The notes under the pieces: model-generated
The model's input: only the letters and a program-made list of their open reading frames with translations
Told to the model about the DNA's origin: nothing
Databases searched by the model: none
Program-made: the position numbers and the translations under genes
Shown: positions 34,914 through 45,407 of the stretch, piece after piece
Layout: the number at the start of each line of letters is the position of its first letter
Numbering within the stretch: the stretch's first letter is position 1
Assembly: GCA_019137255.1 (NCBI GenBank)
Contig: WPDH01000260.1
Coordinates: forward strand, 62,001-126,000
Origin: Corinectria fuckeliana
Lineage: Eukaryota; Ascomycota; Sordariomycetes; Hypocreales; Nectriaceae
DNA length: 64,000 bases
Reading direction: 5' to 3'

Positions 34914-35190
34914 AGGCATTCAGGCTGTATACCACGTGTTCGTAGTAGCTTTTTCTCCGAGTTTCTCTTGTCTTTCCTTTTAGATAACAATCTTGCTTCC
35001 AATAATGACAGAAAATGTACATAGTAAGACTATCAGACTATCAGACTATCAGGGCATCAGGGCATTGAGATATCGGGGAACGAGGATAATTATCAGTGCA
35101 GCGAGTTGCATAAGTAGGTGTAGTGAATGATTTAGTGGAGGATGGGCCTGCAGCCCGATTAGACATACATTACAGCCTGAATAGCATGAC
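34914..35190 (+). repeat. Dispersed repeat copy B (MITE-like, inverted ends)
   Basis: The left end GGCATTCAGGCTGTATACC, followed by CACGTGTT, matches the start of copies A and C. The right end TTACAGCCTGAATAGCATGA is almost identical to copy A and is the reverse complement of the start of copy C. Internal ACTATCAG and GGGCATCA units are repeated. The right border lies about 100 bases from the 3' end of the VOC gene. Confidence 0.55.
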
Positions 35191-35292
35191 TTTTCCTCGG
35201 CGTATCATCGACGGGATAGTTATCTATCATCACACACACCAGCACATTTATTAGCCCGAATGCGACTCTGCACGGGAAGCTTAGATTTGCGC

Positions 35293-35864
35293 TTATTTCT
35301 GAGACCACGTCCCGATCATGTTACCCTCCGAGTCGACGAGCCTGGCAAAGAAGCCCATGCCGCCTCCAATCTCCGTCTTGGGGCTGGAAAATACGAGAAA
35401 CGGGAACAGGTCAGTCGCCTTCCCTTTCCGTCAACAATTCTCTCAGACGCGGGAACTCACATGGCAGTCTTGCCCCCGAGCGAGGCGGCCTTGTCCAGCG
35501 TCACGGCACAATCGACCACGCACAGCGTCGGCAGGACGGGCATCGGCGCCGCGTCTCCGGGGACGTGGTTGATGACCTGGTGCTTCGGTTCCACGTGCAT
35601 GAAGGCGCCGTGGAGGGTCTCGCCCTTGGAGAAGAAGTGCATGCTCTTGACGCAGCCGCCAACTCCTGGACGGGACTCGTCGGCGATTTCCCACCCGAAG
35701 AGCTTGGTGTAGAACTTCTTGGCGCGGTCTACATCGAGGACGGGCACTTCTAGCCAGCAGATCTGGCCTAGAGCTTCCTGTGGGAGCTGGTGAGAAGAGG
35801 TGGTTCATTGTTCTTGTGAGACAGGGGTACATGAGAGCTGTACCTGGACGCGGGACTCATCCAT
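35293..35864 (-). CDS. VOC/glyoxalase-bleomycin-resistance-dioxygenase superfamily protein, three exons
   Basis: Small soluble protein of the vicinal-oxygen-chelate fold. Exons 35864-35844, 35777-35461 and 35383-35293 (minus strand) give 142 residues. The first exon is only seven codons (MDESRVQ), joined through a 66-nt intron to EALGQICWLEVPVLDVDRA, which restores the usual strand and helix at the start of the fold. The third exon supplies the terminal metal-site strand, GGGMGFFARLVDSEGN, ending IGTWSQK. Both introns have GT-AG ends. Members include glyoxalase I, dioxygenases and binding proteins; this short single-domain form is typical of uncharacterised fungal VOC proteins, and no substrate can be assigned. 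It stands alone, with a dispersed repeat just beyond its 3' end. Confidence 0.87.
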
Positions 35865-36538
35865 GGCAGATCTTGTCAATGGGTGAGAAGACGCTGACTA
35901 ACTGGGAGTTCTACGGCGTATCGGTGCGGTTGCAAGCCCGAGAGCTTTCAGATGTCTTTTATATCTTGCAAAGCGCTTCCAAACGGTCCTCACCCCGCCA
36001 TTTATACTCGAAGCTTCACCTTCACAGTCACACCAAGCACAGTTCAGCAATACCTTCCACCCCTCCCTCCCTTGTTCGGCAAGCCATCGCTCAACATCTC
36101 CGTCAGAGGCGTTGCTGCCTGACGATGGCTTGCCCTCAGGCCAATAGTTCGGCTAGGCCAGAAGAATCGGTGAGGGGTTCCTGAGACGCCGTGACTGTGC
36201 CAAGTTGCGCCACCGAGGCGATTAGTGAAACGTCAAAAGCCACCGCGGGCGGGGTCGAGGCTTGCCAACTGCCACCAAAGTTGTCGACAGGAGGCAGAAA
36301 GAACCTGCGAGCCAGTTTTCTCTCCTGAATTTCCCTGAATCCTTCTCTCTATCTTCTCTAGCTAAAGCATCCGGACATCTTCGTACTCAGCTACCTGGTT
36401 GATCGACCCGTTTTGCCCATTTACTTTGCTCTCGATTCATCCGTGTCTACGAATCTCAGCGTCTACGAATCATAGCGACGCCGTACCGCACCTTTTAATC
36501 TTGAGCAGGCCGACATTATTATCTTTTGCGTTAGCTTT
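35865..36538. other. Upstream region of the VOC gene
   Basis: No gene seen. It is CT-rich in parts and presumably contains the VOC promoter. Confidence 0.4.
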
Positions 36539-36859
36539 CTAGTCGGTAAAAGCCCCCGGATTTCCATTTGTATTTTTTGCCATTCCAAGAATTGCAAACT
36601 TGAGGTCCAAGTAATCAACAAGAGGCAGATGCTTCCACATTGTAGTCCTTAAGGCCTCAGCCATAGCTGCAATGACCATGGCGCCGGTCATTCTAGCGGC
36701 TGCATAGGTCATCCATAGCTTGCCAAAGCGCACAACTTCAGGAGTCATCTCTATGTCCACCACTACTCCCAAGGAAACGATCAAGAAGCATCTAGGTAGC
36801 CTGTTGTTAGTATTAATCATTGGATTCAAGTAGTGCAGCTGGAGAGCGCAGTCTATCAT
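36539..36859 (-). CDS. Hypothetical short protein or 3' exon, doubtful
   Basis: An ATG-initiated frame of about 106 residues with helical, Met/Ala-rich composition (for example MTYAAARMTGAM) and no recognised domain. The sequence before CFLIVSLG on the minus strand contains a perfect TACTAAC branch-point motif followed by CCTAG, so the reading could be a final exon after an intron and not a complete gene. No upstream exon with a clear start could be fixed. It may be a decayed gene. The neighbouring NASP gene diverges from it. Confidence 0.25.
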   Translation of the reverse strand: MIDCALQLHYLNPMINTNNRLPRCFLIVSLGVVVDIEMTPEVVRFGKLWMTYAAARMTGAMVIAAMAEALRTTMWKHLPLVDYLDLKFAILGMAKNTNGNPGAFTD

Positions 36860-37412
36860 CACACGGTCAAGTTGCCTGATCTCAAAAAGATGTGGAGATG
36901 GGTCCCTGGGGCACCCGTCACACGTAACAGGAACAACAGCACTTTTATGATTATAGGACTAGAAGGAACCTAAGACAAAAGACTAGAGGCATCTTCTCAG
37001 AGAAGCACAAAGGCGCTTCCAACACGAATAGCAGATCAACGGTAGAATACAATTGCTTTTCACCGAGTACTCAGACAATTGACAATTCATTCAGGGTAGC
37101 TTAGCACCTTAGGTAGCTGAGCTAACCCCGGAACAGCTGCCAAGCTCGGGTCCACTACGCGATCCCCGTCCAATCATACGCGCACGAGTCGAACAAGTCC
37201 CCATCCGAAAGCGCGTCATACCACCACCACCACCACCTGCCGTTTGCTTTCAGCGTGTCGCAAAGTGACTACTTACTACTTTGGTTGCGTCGCATTTTTG
37301 CATCTTGCACGCCGACAACCATCATTCTTCTTTTCTGGTCGTCGCTGGCATCCCATCATCCACCCTCACAATCAATTGTCTCATTTCACCCCGATTCCGA
37401 CCCGAATTCACC

Positions 37413-39068
37413 ATGGCTGACCCTACTGAGCAAATCGCGCCCGTCGCCGACGAGGTCGCAAACCCCGTTGTCGAGGGGACGCCCGGTCCCGTCGAGGCTG
37501 AACAGGCCACCGAGTCTGCCGACAATGGCAACTCCGAGGCCGCGGCCATTGTCCTCGATGTCGTCGAAGCTGCCGACAGGGCCATCGATAAAGATGCCGT
37601 TGACGACGATGTCAAATCTAGAAAGGTCACCCTCGCCGACCTCTGCGCCAAGGGCACTGCTCTCTATGCCTACAGGAACTACGAGGAGGCTGCCGAGATC
37701 TTCTCCCGCGCCAGCGTCCTGCAGGCCGAGATAAATGGCGAAACTGCCCCCGAGAACGCCGAGATCCTCTTCCACTACGGTCGCAGCCTGTTCAGGGTCG
37801 GCCAGAGCAAGAGTGATGTCCTCGGCGGCCCGGCCGCTGCCGACAATAAGAAGAAGGCAAATGGCGACGCCAAGCCCAAGAAGCCCGCCGCCCAGGCTGC
37901 GGCTGAAAAAGTGACGGAAAAGGACGCAGAGAAGGAGGACGGGACGTCCAAAACCGAGACCGATGCTAAGAAGCTGCTGTTCCAGTTTACTGGCGATGAG
38001 AATTTTGACGAGTCTGACGAGGAGGAGGTAAGAAGAAACTCGAACACTTGACCGTTGGGCAGGAGGTACTGACTGTCAATGCTTCTAGGTTGAAGGCGAG
38101 GAAGGAGAGGAAGAAGATGACGACCTGGCTACCGCCTTCGAGATCCTTGACCTTGCTCGCGTGTGCTATCTAAAGATGCTTGAGCAGCTAGACCAGGAAG
38201 ACCAGACCGACAAGGGCAAGGAGGTTTCCAATGGCGACTCTTCCACCGCTAAGCACATCAAGGAGCGTCTTGCAGACACTCACGATGCCCTCGCCGAGAT
38301 TTCACTAGAGAACGAACGGTGCGCACACTCCCTCTCTTGACACTGCTTGGCCTGTCTAACACGCCTCTCATTAGGTACCCCAACGCCATCGAGGATGGCC
38401 GCGTTTCCCTCAAGTACAAGACGGAGCTCTACCCTGAAGAGTCGGAGATCATAGCTGAGGCGCACTTCAAGCTCTCCCTGGCCCTCGAATTCGCCTCCGT
38501 CACCACTCCCGGCGACGACGAGGCCAGCACTAAGCGCGAGGAGATGGACCAGAGCCTGCGCGATGAAGCCGTCAAGGAGATGGAGCTTGCAATCAAGAGC
38601 TCCAATCTCAAGCTGCAAAACAAGGAGGTCGAGCTCGCCACCATGGCGTCCCCTGAGGATAACGAGCTTGCCCGCAAATCTATCACTGAGATGAAGGAGG
38701 TCATTGGTGACATGGAGCAGCGTGTATGTTTTAACCCCCCCTCCGACTGGCTTTCCCCGGCCTGTTCGCGTTACTAATTGTCCTGCCAGCTTGTTGACTT
38801 GCGCAACGATCCCATTGACGCCAAGGGTCTCTTGGGCGATGAAGCCAATCCTCTCGGAGGCATCTTTGGCGCCGCCGCCGGACAGTCTACTTCCGAAACC
38901 AAAGCCCGCGTCGAGGAGGCCAAGAAGACTGCTACCGATCTGTCTGGTCTTGTCCGCAAGAAGAACAAGGATGCCGATGCTGCCCCGGAGTCGGAAGCCA
39001 ACGGCAAGCGGAAAGCCGAGGACCCTGCCGAGGACCCATCGGCCAAGAAGACCAAGGTTGAGGCCTGA
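37413..39068 (+). CDS. NASP/Hif1/Sim3-type histone chaperone, four exons
   Basis: Nuclear histone H3(-H4) chaperone with tetratricopeptide repeats (SHNi-TPR family). Exons 37413-38027, 38089-38318, 38375-38723 and 38790-39068 give 490 residues; all introns are 56-66 nt GT-AG. The first TPR helices (residues about 75-130) read LCAKGTALYAYRNYEEAAE. As in the family, a long acidic insertion (FDESDEEEVEGEEGEEEDDD) interrupts the TPR array; it is the histone-contacting tract. TPR helices resume at DLARVCYLKMLEQ and YPNAIEDGRVSLKYK, followed by an extended helix (about 300-400). The tail carries a KRKAED...AKKTKVEA basic patch, a likely nuclear localisation signal. The Ala/Glu/Val-rich N-terminus is low-complexity. 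It converges with the Mpp10 gene. Confidence 0.92.
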
Positions 39069-39574
39069 GATCGATCAGCCAACAGAATAAGAAAAAAAAG
39101 CAAGGAACTCAAGGCGATAAGGCGTGCAGACGATGGATGGCGAGTTGAATCTTTTGCTGGACATGTGGAGTTGGGAGTCTTTGAAAAGAAGATTGAAGGG
39201 ATGGGGCGAAACGGGGGATGGGATGGAATGGGGTTGCGATCGGCCTCCTCACGTGCTTAGGCAACGCTGTATCTGGTCGGACAAAAACGGATCTTAGCAT
39301 CACGGATCATGGAATGTATTTTTGAGTATTGTACGATAATGAATCTTTTCTCTCGCCAAGCTATCTGCACTTGGCCAAATCTCTCGCCACACGTGAATCC
39401 GAGTCTTGATAAACAAACTCATAGCTCATGACGCCGCACAAGGGGAAAGTAAAAGACGGTACAAATGGCGCGAAAGCAACATATATACCAGAAGACGAAC
39501 AAGAGAACTCTTCCCTCTTTCTATTATGAATCGCTCGCAAACGCCCCCTCTTCCCCCTTGCCGTTCCAAATCTA
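39069..39574. other. Convergent 3' region between NASP and Mpp10
   Basis: About 500 bases that probably hold both 3' UTRs. No gene or repeat was recognised. Confidence 0.45.
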
Positions 39575-41788
39575 CTACAGCTTGAAGTTCCCGCTCGACA
39601 CAGCCTTGGGCGCCTTGGCCTTCTTGCCGTCGACGTCGGTGATCTCGCCCTTGCGGTTGATGACCTTGACGCCGCCCTTCTTGAGCTCGGCGATGGTGTC
39701 GCGCTTCATCTGGGCGCGGCGGCTGACGACCTTCCCGCCGTCGACGCCGCCGGCCTTGCGCACGCGCTCCTTCTCGCGGCGGCGACGGGCCGCCTTGTCC
39801 TCGCGGGACATCTCTTGGCGCGCCATGGGCAGCCCGCTCTTGGAGACGACCTCGCCCTTGGCGGCGTTGTCGGCGCCGGCCTTGTAGATCTCTTGCGGGG
39901 CCATGCGGCTCTGCTCGCCGGCGACGCCCTGGGCCGTTGCGGGCTGGGCGTCCTCCATGGCGACGGTGGCGACGTCGGCGACGACGGAGAGGGTCGGCGC
40001 GGCGGGCTTGGGCTTGTAGTGCCAGCTGCTGAGGGAGTCGAGGCGGGCGCTGACGTCCCTCCACAGGGCCTCGACCTCCTTCTCCTCGCGCTGCAGCTTC
40101 TCGTCCGACTGGCTGACGTAGTTGTCCGGGTCGGCGTTCTTGACGTGCTCCTCCTCGTAGAGCTCGGCCAGGCCCTTGGTGGCCTTGCTGTCGTCGAGCT
40201 CTACTAGTCCGCGACGCGTGCCGGTGGGCACGCTCTCCGTGTCGGGCCGCCGCCGGATCACCTCATCGAATTCCTGGGCGAGGATGCGCCGCTTGATGAG
40301 CTCCTCGATGCCCTCCGTCACCTCAGGGGTGATGACCGGCACGGGCTTGCCGACGTGCTCGAAATCCAGGTCTTCTTCTAGAAGCGAGTTCATCGGCCGG
40401 TCGATGGCGGTAGCCTCTCCGGATAAGGCCCACTCCCGCTTCGCGACGGACGCAGCTTCGAGCTTGCGGATCTCTTCGGCGAGCTTGGCCTGTCGACGCT
40501 CGTGTGCCGAGCGGCGTGACTTTGGGTCTCCCGCAGACACATCGGACAAGGCGTCATCGGAATCCTCTTGTTCTGATTCGTCGTCGAATAGATCTCTGCG
40601 AACGTCGTCGATGGCCCTCTTGACGTCGGCCTCATCAGGTTGTTTGGGCTGGAATCGGACGGACTTCTTGGGCCTGTCGCCCTTGTACTTCTTGGGGGGT
40701 GGTGCGAAGAAATCCTTGTAGTAAACCTCGTTGGCGTTGAAGTCTGTGCCTTCATCGCCCAGGTCGTCGTCCATGGCCTCATCGTCACTGTCGCCTTCTG
40801 GCGCATCAAGGGGCATGTCTCCAAACGTAGGGCCAGCATCGTCGTCCTCGTCATCCTCTGCATCTGACAGCGGCTCTGCATCCGCAGACTTTTTCGGCGC
40901 CTTGGACTTCGACTTTTCGTTCGTAGGGGCCATGGGGTCGGCATCCCAGTTGACCTCTTCGTCGTCGCTGGCTTGGTCGGTGTTGGGATCTCCCCTTGCG
41001 TCCTGGTCCTCGAACCACTGTGTTTGTTTGTTGAAGTCGTCGATGGAGAAGAATCCGTCGTTTAGACCATCTGGATCCTCGGTATACTCTTCGACAGGGC
41101 CGTCAACATCAGCATCGTCATCTTCACCCTCCTCCTGCTCCTCCTGCTCCTCCTGCTCCTCCTGAGCCACTTCCTCATCGTCTTCCCAGTCGTCCTCATG
41201 GCCATCCTCTAGTTCGTCCCCTGATATTTGATCCTCGACGGCCTCGGCCTCGCCATCGGACTCGTCTGATACACTCTCATCATCTTCTGATCCCTTCTCG
41301 AAGCCATCCTCTCCAAACTCGAGCATCTTGGAGTCGTGTCCGTTGACACCATTCACCACAACCTCGTCACGCTCCTCCAGCTCGGATAGAGCCTCCTCCG
41401 AGTACTTCAGCACACTGCCGATGATCCTTTTAGCCTGCTGCCACACCTGCCCCGTCTCAAACCCATCGACGTAGACCTTGCGCATCTTCAAGACATCATC
41501 CACGACGCCGCCAGTGGCCCTCTTCCGCTTCCGGTTTTCCTTCAGCCTCTCCTGCTGCTCGTCCCCGACCTGAGACGCAAAGCCCTCCAGCATGCTCTTG
41601 ACGAGGTTGAGAGAGTCCGTGGGGATCGCGGGTGTGGGCTGGAGGAAGGTATGGCGGTTGCCCTCACGAAGGCTTTCGAGCAGGGCCTGGACATGGCCGT
41701 TGGCCAGCGAGTCCGAGGGTGCCATGGTGGGCGCAGCGGTCAGCGTATGTGACGTCGAGGTGAGAGAGGGCGATGTCTCGACGGCCAT
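39575..41788 (-). CDS. MPP10: U3 snoRNP protein Mpp10
   Basis: Nucleolar component of the small-subunit processome, which with Imp3 and Imp4 associates with U3 snoRNA for cleavage of the 18S rRNA precursor. Single exon, 737 residues from the first in-frame ATG. The open frame extends further upstream but without an ATG. N-terminal helices are followed by long Asp/Glu-rich tracts (about residues 160-330), then the motif GFFSIDDFNKQTQWFEDQ. The conserved core contains KKSVRF, REWALSGEATAIDRP and NSLLEEDLDFEH, then KPVPVITPEVT and LIKRRI. The C-terminus ends in a basic RRRREKERVRK region and a VKVINRKGEI motif. Length and order agree with fungal Mpp10 proteins (about 600-800 residues). It is in tandem with the RNF10-like gene about 540 bases upstream. 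Confidence 0.93.
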   Translation of the reverse strand: MAVETSPSLTSTSHTLTAAPTMAPSDSLANGHVQALLESLREGNRHTFLQPTPAIPTDSLNLVKSMLEGFASQVGDEQQERLKENRKRKRATGGVVDDVLKMRKVYVDGFETGQVWQQAKRIIGSVLKYSEEALSELEERDEVVVNGVNGHDSKMLEFGEDGFEKGSEDDESVSDESDGEAEAVEDQISGDELEDGHEDDWEDDEEVAQEEQEEQEEQEEGEDDDADVDGPVEEYTEDPDGLNDGFFSIDDFNKQTQWFEDQDARGDPNTDQASDDEEVNWDADPMAPTNEKSKSKAPKKSADAEPLSDAEDDEDDDAGPTFGDMPLDAPEGDSDDEAMDDDLGDEGTDFNANEVYYKDFFAPPPKKYKGDRPKKSVRFQPKQPDEADVKRAIDDVRRDLFDDESEQEDSDDALSDVSAGDPKSRRSAHERRQAKLAEEIRKLEAASVAKREWALSGEATAIDRPMNSLLEEDLDFEHVGKPVPVITPEVTEGIEELIKRRILAQEFDEVIRRRPDTESVPTGTRRGLVELDDSKATKGLAELYEEEHVKNADPDNYVSQSDEKLQREEKEVEALWRDVSARLDSLSSWHYKPKPAAPTLSVVADVATVAMEDAQPATAQGVAGEQSRMAPQEIYKAGADNAAKGEVVSKSGLPMARQEMSREDKAARRRREKERVRKAGGVDGGKVVSRRAQMKRDTIAELKKGGVKVINRKGEITDVDGKKAKAPKAVSSGNFKL

Positions 41789-42326
41789 GCTCTTGTCTGC
41801 GGTCGGGCGAGCCGTGTCGTGTGGTCGCTGAAACTTGCAGCTTGAATCTAGAGCAGCTGAAAGCCGAGAAAGTCGATGCCGTTGCGCGATGCGGTGCAAA
41901 AAATTTGGGAATGGACGGCCTGGCCCCGCAGTGAGGGTACCAAAGTAGCGCTGTGATTGGTGGGTCAAAATCCTAGGTTATTGCGATAAGAAAGCAGGGT
42001 CTGATAAGGAGAAGATCTACAAATACGAATAGTTACGGCCTCCATGTGTACTCTCCAAGCATTTACTTACCCGGATAAACCCACGTCTCTGGGTTGGATT
42101 TGGCTACCAAGGATCGAGATCAGACCTTAGAAGAATTCAATCCTTGAGACCATGGACGTTGGTTTCGAGTTGGATGACTGCTTAAACCACCAAGTGTGCT
42201 CCAACTCCAAGCCCATATTAATAAGTACGGATGGTGTCCCAACTCCAAGGCAATGCACCATCTACTTAGGTAGGTATGTAGTACTATCCAAAGAGAGATT
42301 TATCCTCATCGCGATACTCCGCCATC
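41789..42326. other. Spacer between RNF10-like and Mpp10 genes
   Basis: Holds the 3' UTR of the RNF10-like gene and the promoter of Mpp10. A TAGGTAGGTA motif lies near 42268-42278. No coding sequence seen. Confidence 0.45.
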
Positions 42327-44330
42327 TCAATTGCCTCTTCGTCCGCCAGTGCTCATCAGGGTGATTTTCTGTTTCTTCTTCTTCTTGCCGCCAGCACCAC
42401 TACCGCCACCACTTCCACTTCCACCACCGCTTCCATCACCATTTCCACCACCACCGAGCTTACTGCTACCGGCAACGTTGGTCTGCCTTGCGCTACTCTT
42501 CTCCGCCGCTTCGATGGCCTGAATCTGCATGGCTAGTTCCTCACCCCCGAATAAGTCATCATCCTTTAACCAGCCGTCATTGGCATTTGGATCTCGGACC
42601 GCCCTCAGTTCCGGTGATCCGTTTATCGCCCGGGTCCCCCATACTGTCCTTTGGTTCGAAGGACTGGTTGACATCGAGGCTAGAGTCTCAAACCCCGGCC
42701 GTGGATCCGGAGGCGTAGCGTCCGAATGGCCGCTGAGAGGTTGAAACTCGGAGAGATCCATTGGGGGAACACTGTCATCCCCGAGATTCTCCGCGGACCT
42801 CTGAAAGCCTGTAGACGTGCGTATGGCGGCCGCTTCAAGGCGCTCCGCTTGGAGGCGCTCCCGTTCCTCCTGAGTCTCCTTGTCGCGATTCCTCTTCCGC
42901 CGGCGTTCGATGTCGCCCGAAAATGAGGCCAGCGTCTCCGCCGGCACAATGTCAGTCCAGTCGCATTCCAGGAAACTGACAACACATCCACGAGGCAGAT
43001 GGCCCAAATACTTGGCCCGCTTGCGCATTGCATCATCAACCACATGGCCGGTTGAGATGTGCTCAACCTGCGGTAGTAGCGTCGACGGGAACGACGAAAA
43101 CGCGCCGTACTTCGTCTTCAGAATCCTAATATCGAGAGGGGAGAGATAGAGATGTGGTGGTGAGCTGTAAAAGTAGAAGTCGGCGTCCGATGATGGCTTT
43201 GCTGGAGTCGACTGGATAGCCGCTGACACTTCAGCGATGGCGAGGTCCGCCAATTTCTCCTTTGCGGACGTGATTGCTTTGATCGCCTTCTGAGACCATT
43301 CTCCGTCTTGTCCGAACAGTGTCTCATCCTCCCTTGCTTGCTGCTCTAATGCCGAGACCTCTTCGTCGAACTGGGTAGCCATATAATTCACAGTACCCTT
43401 CAGGATGCGCGCGTAATCCAACACATTTGCTGCAAAATGCCACGGGATATCCTCCCCGGAGTTCAGTACTTCCGCACCTCCCTCTCTCGGTAGAGCCAAT
43501 GTGGAATTGGCATTCCTGGCCATCAGCCGCAGCACCACGTCGTCACCAACCCGAGGCAGGGGGCTTTCCTGGCCCGCATAGAACCGTACCGGCCGCACCT
43601 CTTGCAAGTAAATACTGTCTTCGCAGATGGGGCACTTCTTCCATCGAGGTCCTCTTCCTGACTTATCCGCATCATCGCTTGAGGTAGAGTTCATGAATCG
43701 AATCAAGCAAGGCAGGCAAAAGATGTGGCCGCATTTCGCCATCCGAGGTGCGACTGGCTCCGAGAGGCATATTGGACAGGATGAGGTCTGTGACTCGCTT
43801 GAAGCTAGGATCTGCATCACTAGAGACCAGTCTAGGTGCATGTCGGGGTCCGATGCATGCTTCGTATATGTGCCTTCTGGGGATACAATAAATCGATAGT
43901 TGGCGTGGACATACCGTGCCTTGTCAGCAGCATGGTATCCAGACCCTGGCCCCCATGTTGGATTCCGACGATATGATCTCGCATGAAAACTGTGGTCCTG
44001 GGTCGGCCGAGGCGTCGAATAGTCGAGAAGGTGCGTGATGGAAGTCTGGCCCCGCCTGCTCGAAGGATTTCTCAATGCCCTGAGCTCCGCCATGGCATCT
44101 TCTTGGTCGAGGTTACTGTTGGACCTCTCTCCGAACCCGGGTCTGCGCTGGGTTCTGTGTTGCTTTCGGAGGCCTTGAGTCTTCCGCGGTATAGACTGGG
44201 CTAATGAAGAACCGACCTGGCTTGGTCGACGGGAGGACTCGAAGCTCGAAGCTGTCGGTCCGGCTTGGACGGTTGGGGGGTTTGATGGTACTGGAAGGGA
44301 CTTGCCCACACTCGAGTTCGATGGATTCAT
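42327..44330 (-). CDS. RING-finger E3 ubiquitin ligase, RNF10/Mag2 family
   Basis: Single exon, 667 residues. RNF10 and yeast Mag2 ubiquitinate 40S ribosomal proteins during decay of stalled or defective small subunits. An N-terminal disordered Ser/Arg/Gln-rich region includes GLRKQHRTQRRPGF, then the family motif YRFIVSPEGTYTKHASDPD. The RING begins near residue 183: CPICLSEPVAPRMAKCGHIF, then CLPC, and WKKCPIC after an insertion, completing a C3HC4-type set. Downstream conserved segments are YFYSSPPHLYLSPLDIRIL, a TDIVPAETL stretch and an Arg/Lys/Glu-rich helix (about 490-530). The tail is Gly/Ser-rich and ends GGKKKKKQK. The first ATG in frame is used; in-frame codons upstream lack an ATG. 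Confidence 0.9.
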   Translation of the reverse strand: MNPSNSSVGKSLPVPSNPPTVQAGPTASSFESSRRPSQVGSSLAQSIPRKTQGLRKQHRTQRRPGFGERSNSNLDQEDAMAELRALRNPSSRRGQTSITHLLDYSTPRPTQDHSFHARSYRRNPTWGPGSGYHAADKARYVHANYRFIVSPEGTYTKHASDPDMHLDWSLVMQILASSESQTSSCPICLSEPVAPRMAKCGHIFCLPCLIRFMNSTSSDDADKSGRGPRWKKCPICEDSIYLQEVRPVRFYAGQESPLPRVGDDVVLRLMARNANSTLALPREGGAEVLNSGEDIPWHFAANVLDYARILKGTVNYMATQFDEEVSALEQQAREDETLFGQDGEWSQKAIKAITSAKEKLADLAIAEVSAAIQSTPAKPSSDADFYFYSSPPHLYLSPLDIRILKTKYGAFSSFPSTLLPQVEHISTGHVVDDAMRKRAKYLGHLPRGCVVSFLECDWTDIVPAETLASFSGDIERRRKRNRDKETQEERERLQAERLEAAAIRTSTGFQRSAENLGDDSVPPMDLSEFQPLSGHSDATPPDPRPGFETLASMSTSPSNQRTVWGTRAINGSPELRAVRDPNANDGWLKDDDLFGGEELAMQIQAIEAAEKSSARQTNVAGSSKLGGGGNGDGSGGGSGSGGGSGAGGKKKKKQKITLMSTGGRRGN

Positions 44331-45407
44331 GGTCGGAATGACCTGAAGCAGATAGTTCAATCTCTCCCGGGATGACAATGAGGCCTTCCTCAATCGCTCG
44401 ACGGTCGACTCACACTCGGGCGAATAGGGTCAAGCAAGGGTCGAATGGGTCGTTCCTGGCTTGGCGAGGACTTGGTAGAGCACACAAGGTTTGGCGGCAA
44501 AGAGTTTTCGTACACTTAGGATAAGAAGAATGTATAGGTTAGCTTTAGGAGGTTGTTGAAGGTAAGAATCTCAGAGGGTCCAGCTGGGACGGACCCCGAG
44601 GATGGGTGAGGTGGATCGAGCGAGTCACCGGCGGGGCAAATCGTGATGGAATTGGGGGACGGCGACATCAACACAGGAATCGGGATGGCGTTGGCTCTTA
44701 GTCATCACAGCAAATCTTCACGTGATAGCGATCGTGATGCCTCATGCACCTTCAGAGCTAAGTACCTAAGTACCTACGCGGGTGTTGGCCGTTTCTCAAC
44801 ACCGGCAGGTTCGCTTAACATAACTCCCGAATGGTTAGAAAAATAAAATAAAAGTAAAGGATTTTCAAGAGCCCCCATAATCTCGGAAACATTTCAATGG
44901 TTCGAGAGCTATGGGGAGCAAGTTAGTCAATGTTGAAAAACATCCATCACCCGCGTAGGTATCCATACTAGTAGATAGTAGTACTTTGTAGTTGCTGCTT
45001 ACTTACAGTATAACAGCCAGCCAGCTTCCGTGCCTTAGTAGATATACAAGTTGACTGCTTCGGGGAAAGCACAAGGGCTCTTGCATCTGCACGAATACGT
45101 ACAGAGTTGAGCAAATTACTGCACTTTTCTCAGTTCGAACGAACATGCAAGAATTCTTTAAAGATGCAAGATACTATGGTACAGAGATTCCAGTATCGAT
45201 CCAAGCGTACGCATAGAAGTGATAGTGAATTAGGTATATGACGGTGATCCAGTCCCTCGGCGATCTCAACCACTCTCCTCTCTCATCTCAATCGGATCCA
45301 GGGGAATCATTGACAAATGAAGACACCAGCCTTAAAAAACAAAGCGTTGCTGAAATGAAAGCGTCAAGACATTAGCTCATTCCTGTTCTTTCCTCCTCCA
45401 TCTAGAC
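44331..45407. other. Intergenic region
   Basis: Between the RNF10-like promoter and the Crp1-like 3' end. It contains a TAAGTACCTAAGTACCTAC motif near 44759-44778 and AT-rich patches. No gene seen. Confidence 0.45.

Noticed and set aside
39426..40064. Arg/Gly-rich 212-residue frame overlapping Mpp10
   Set aside because: It is a shadow of the Mpp10 coding sequence in another frame, as its extreme Arg content shows.
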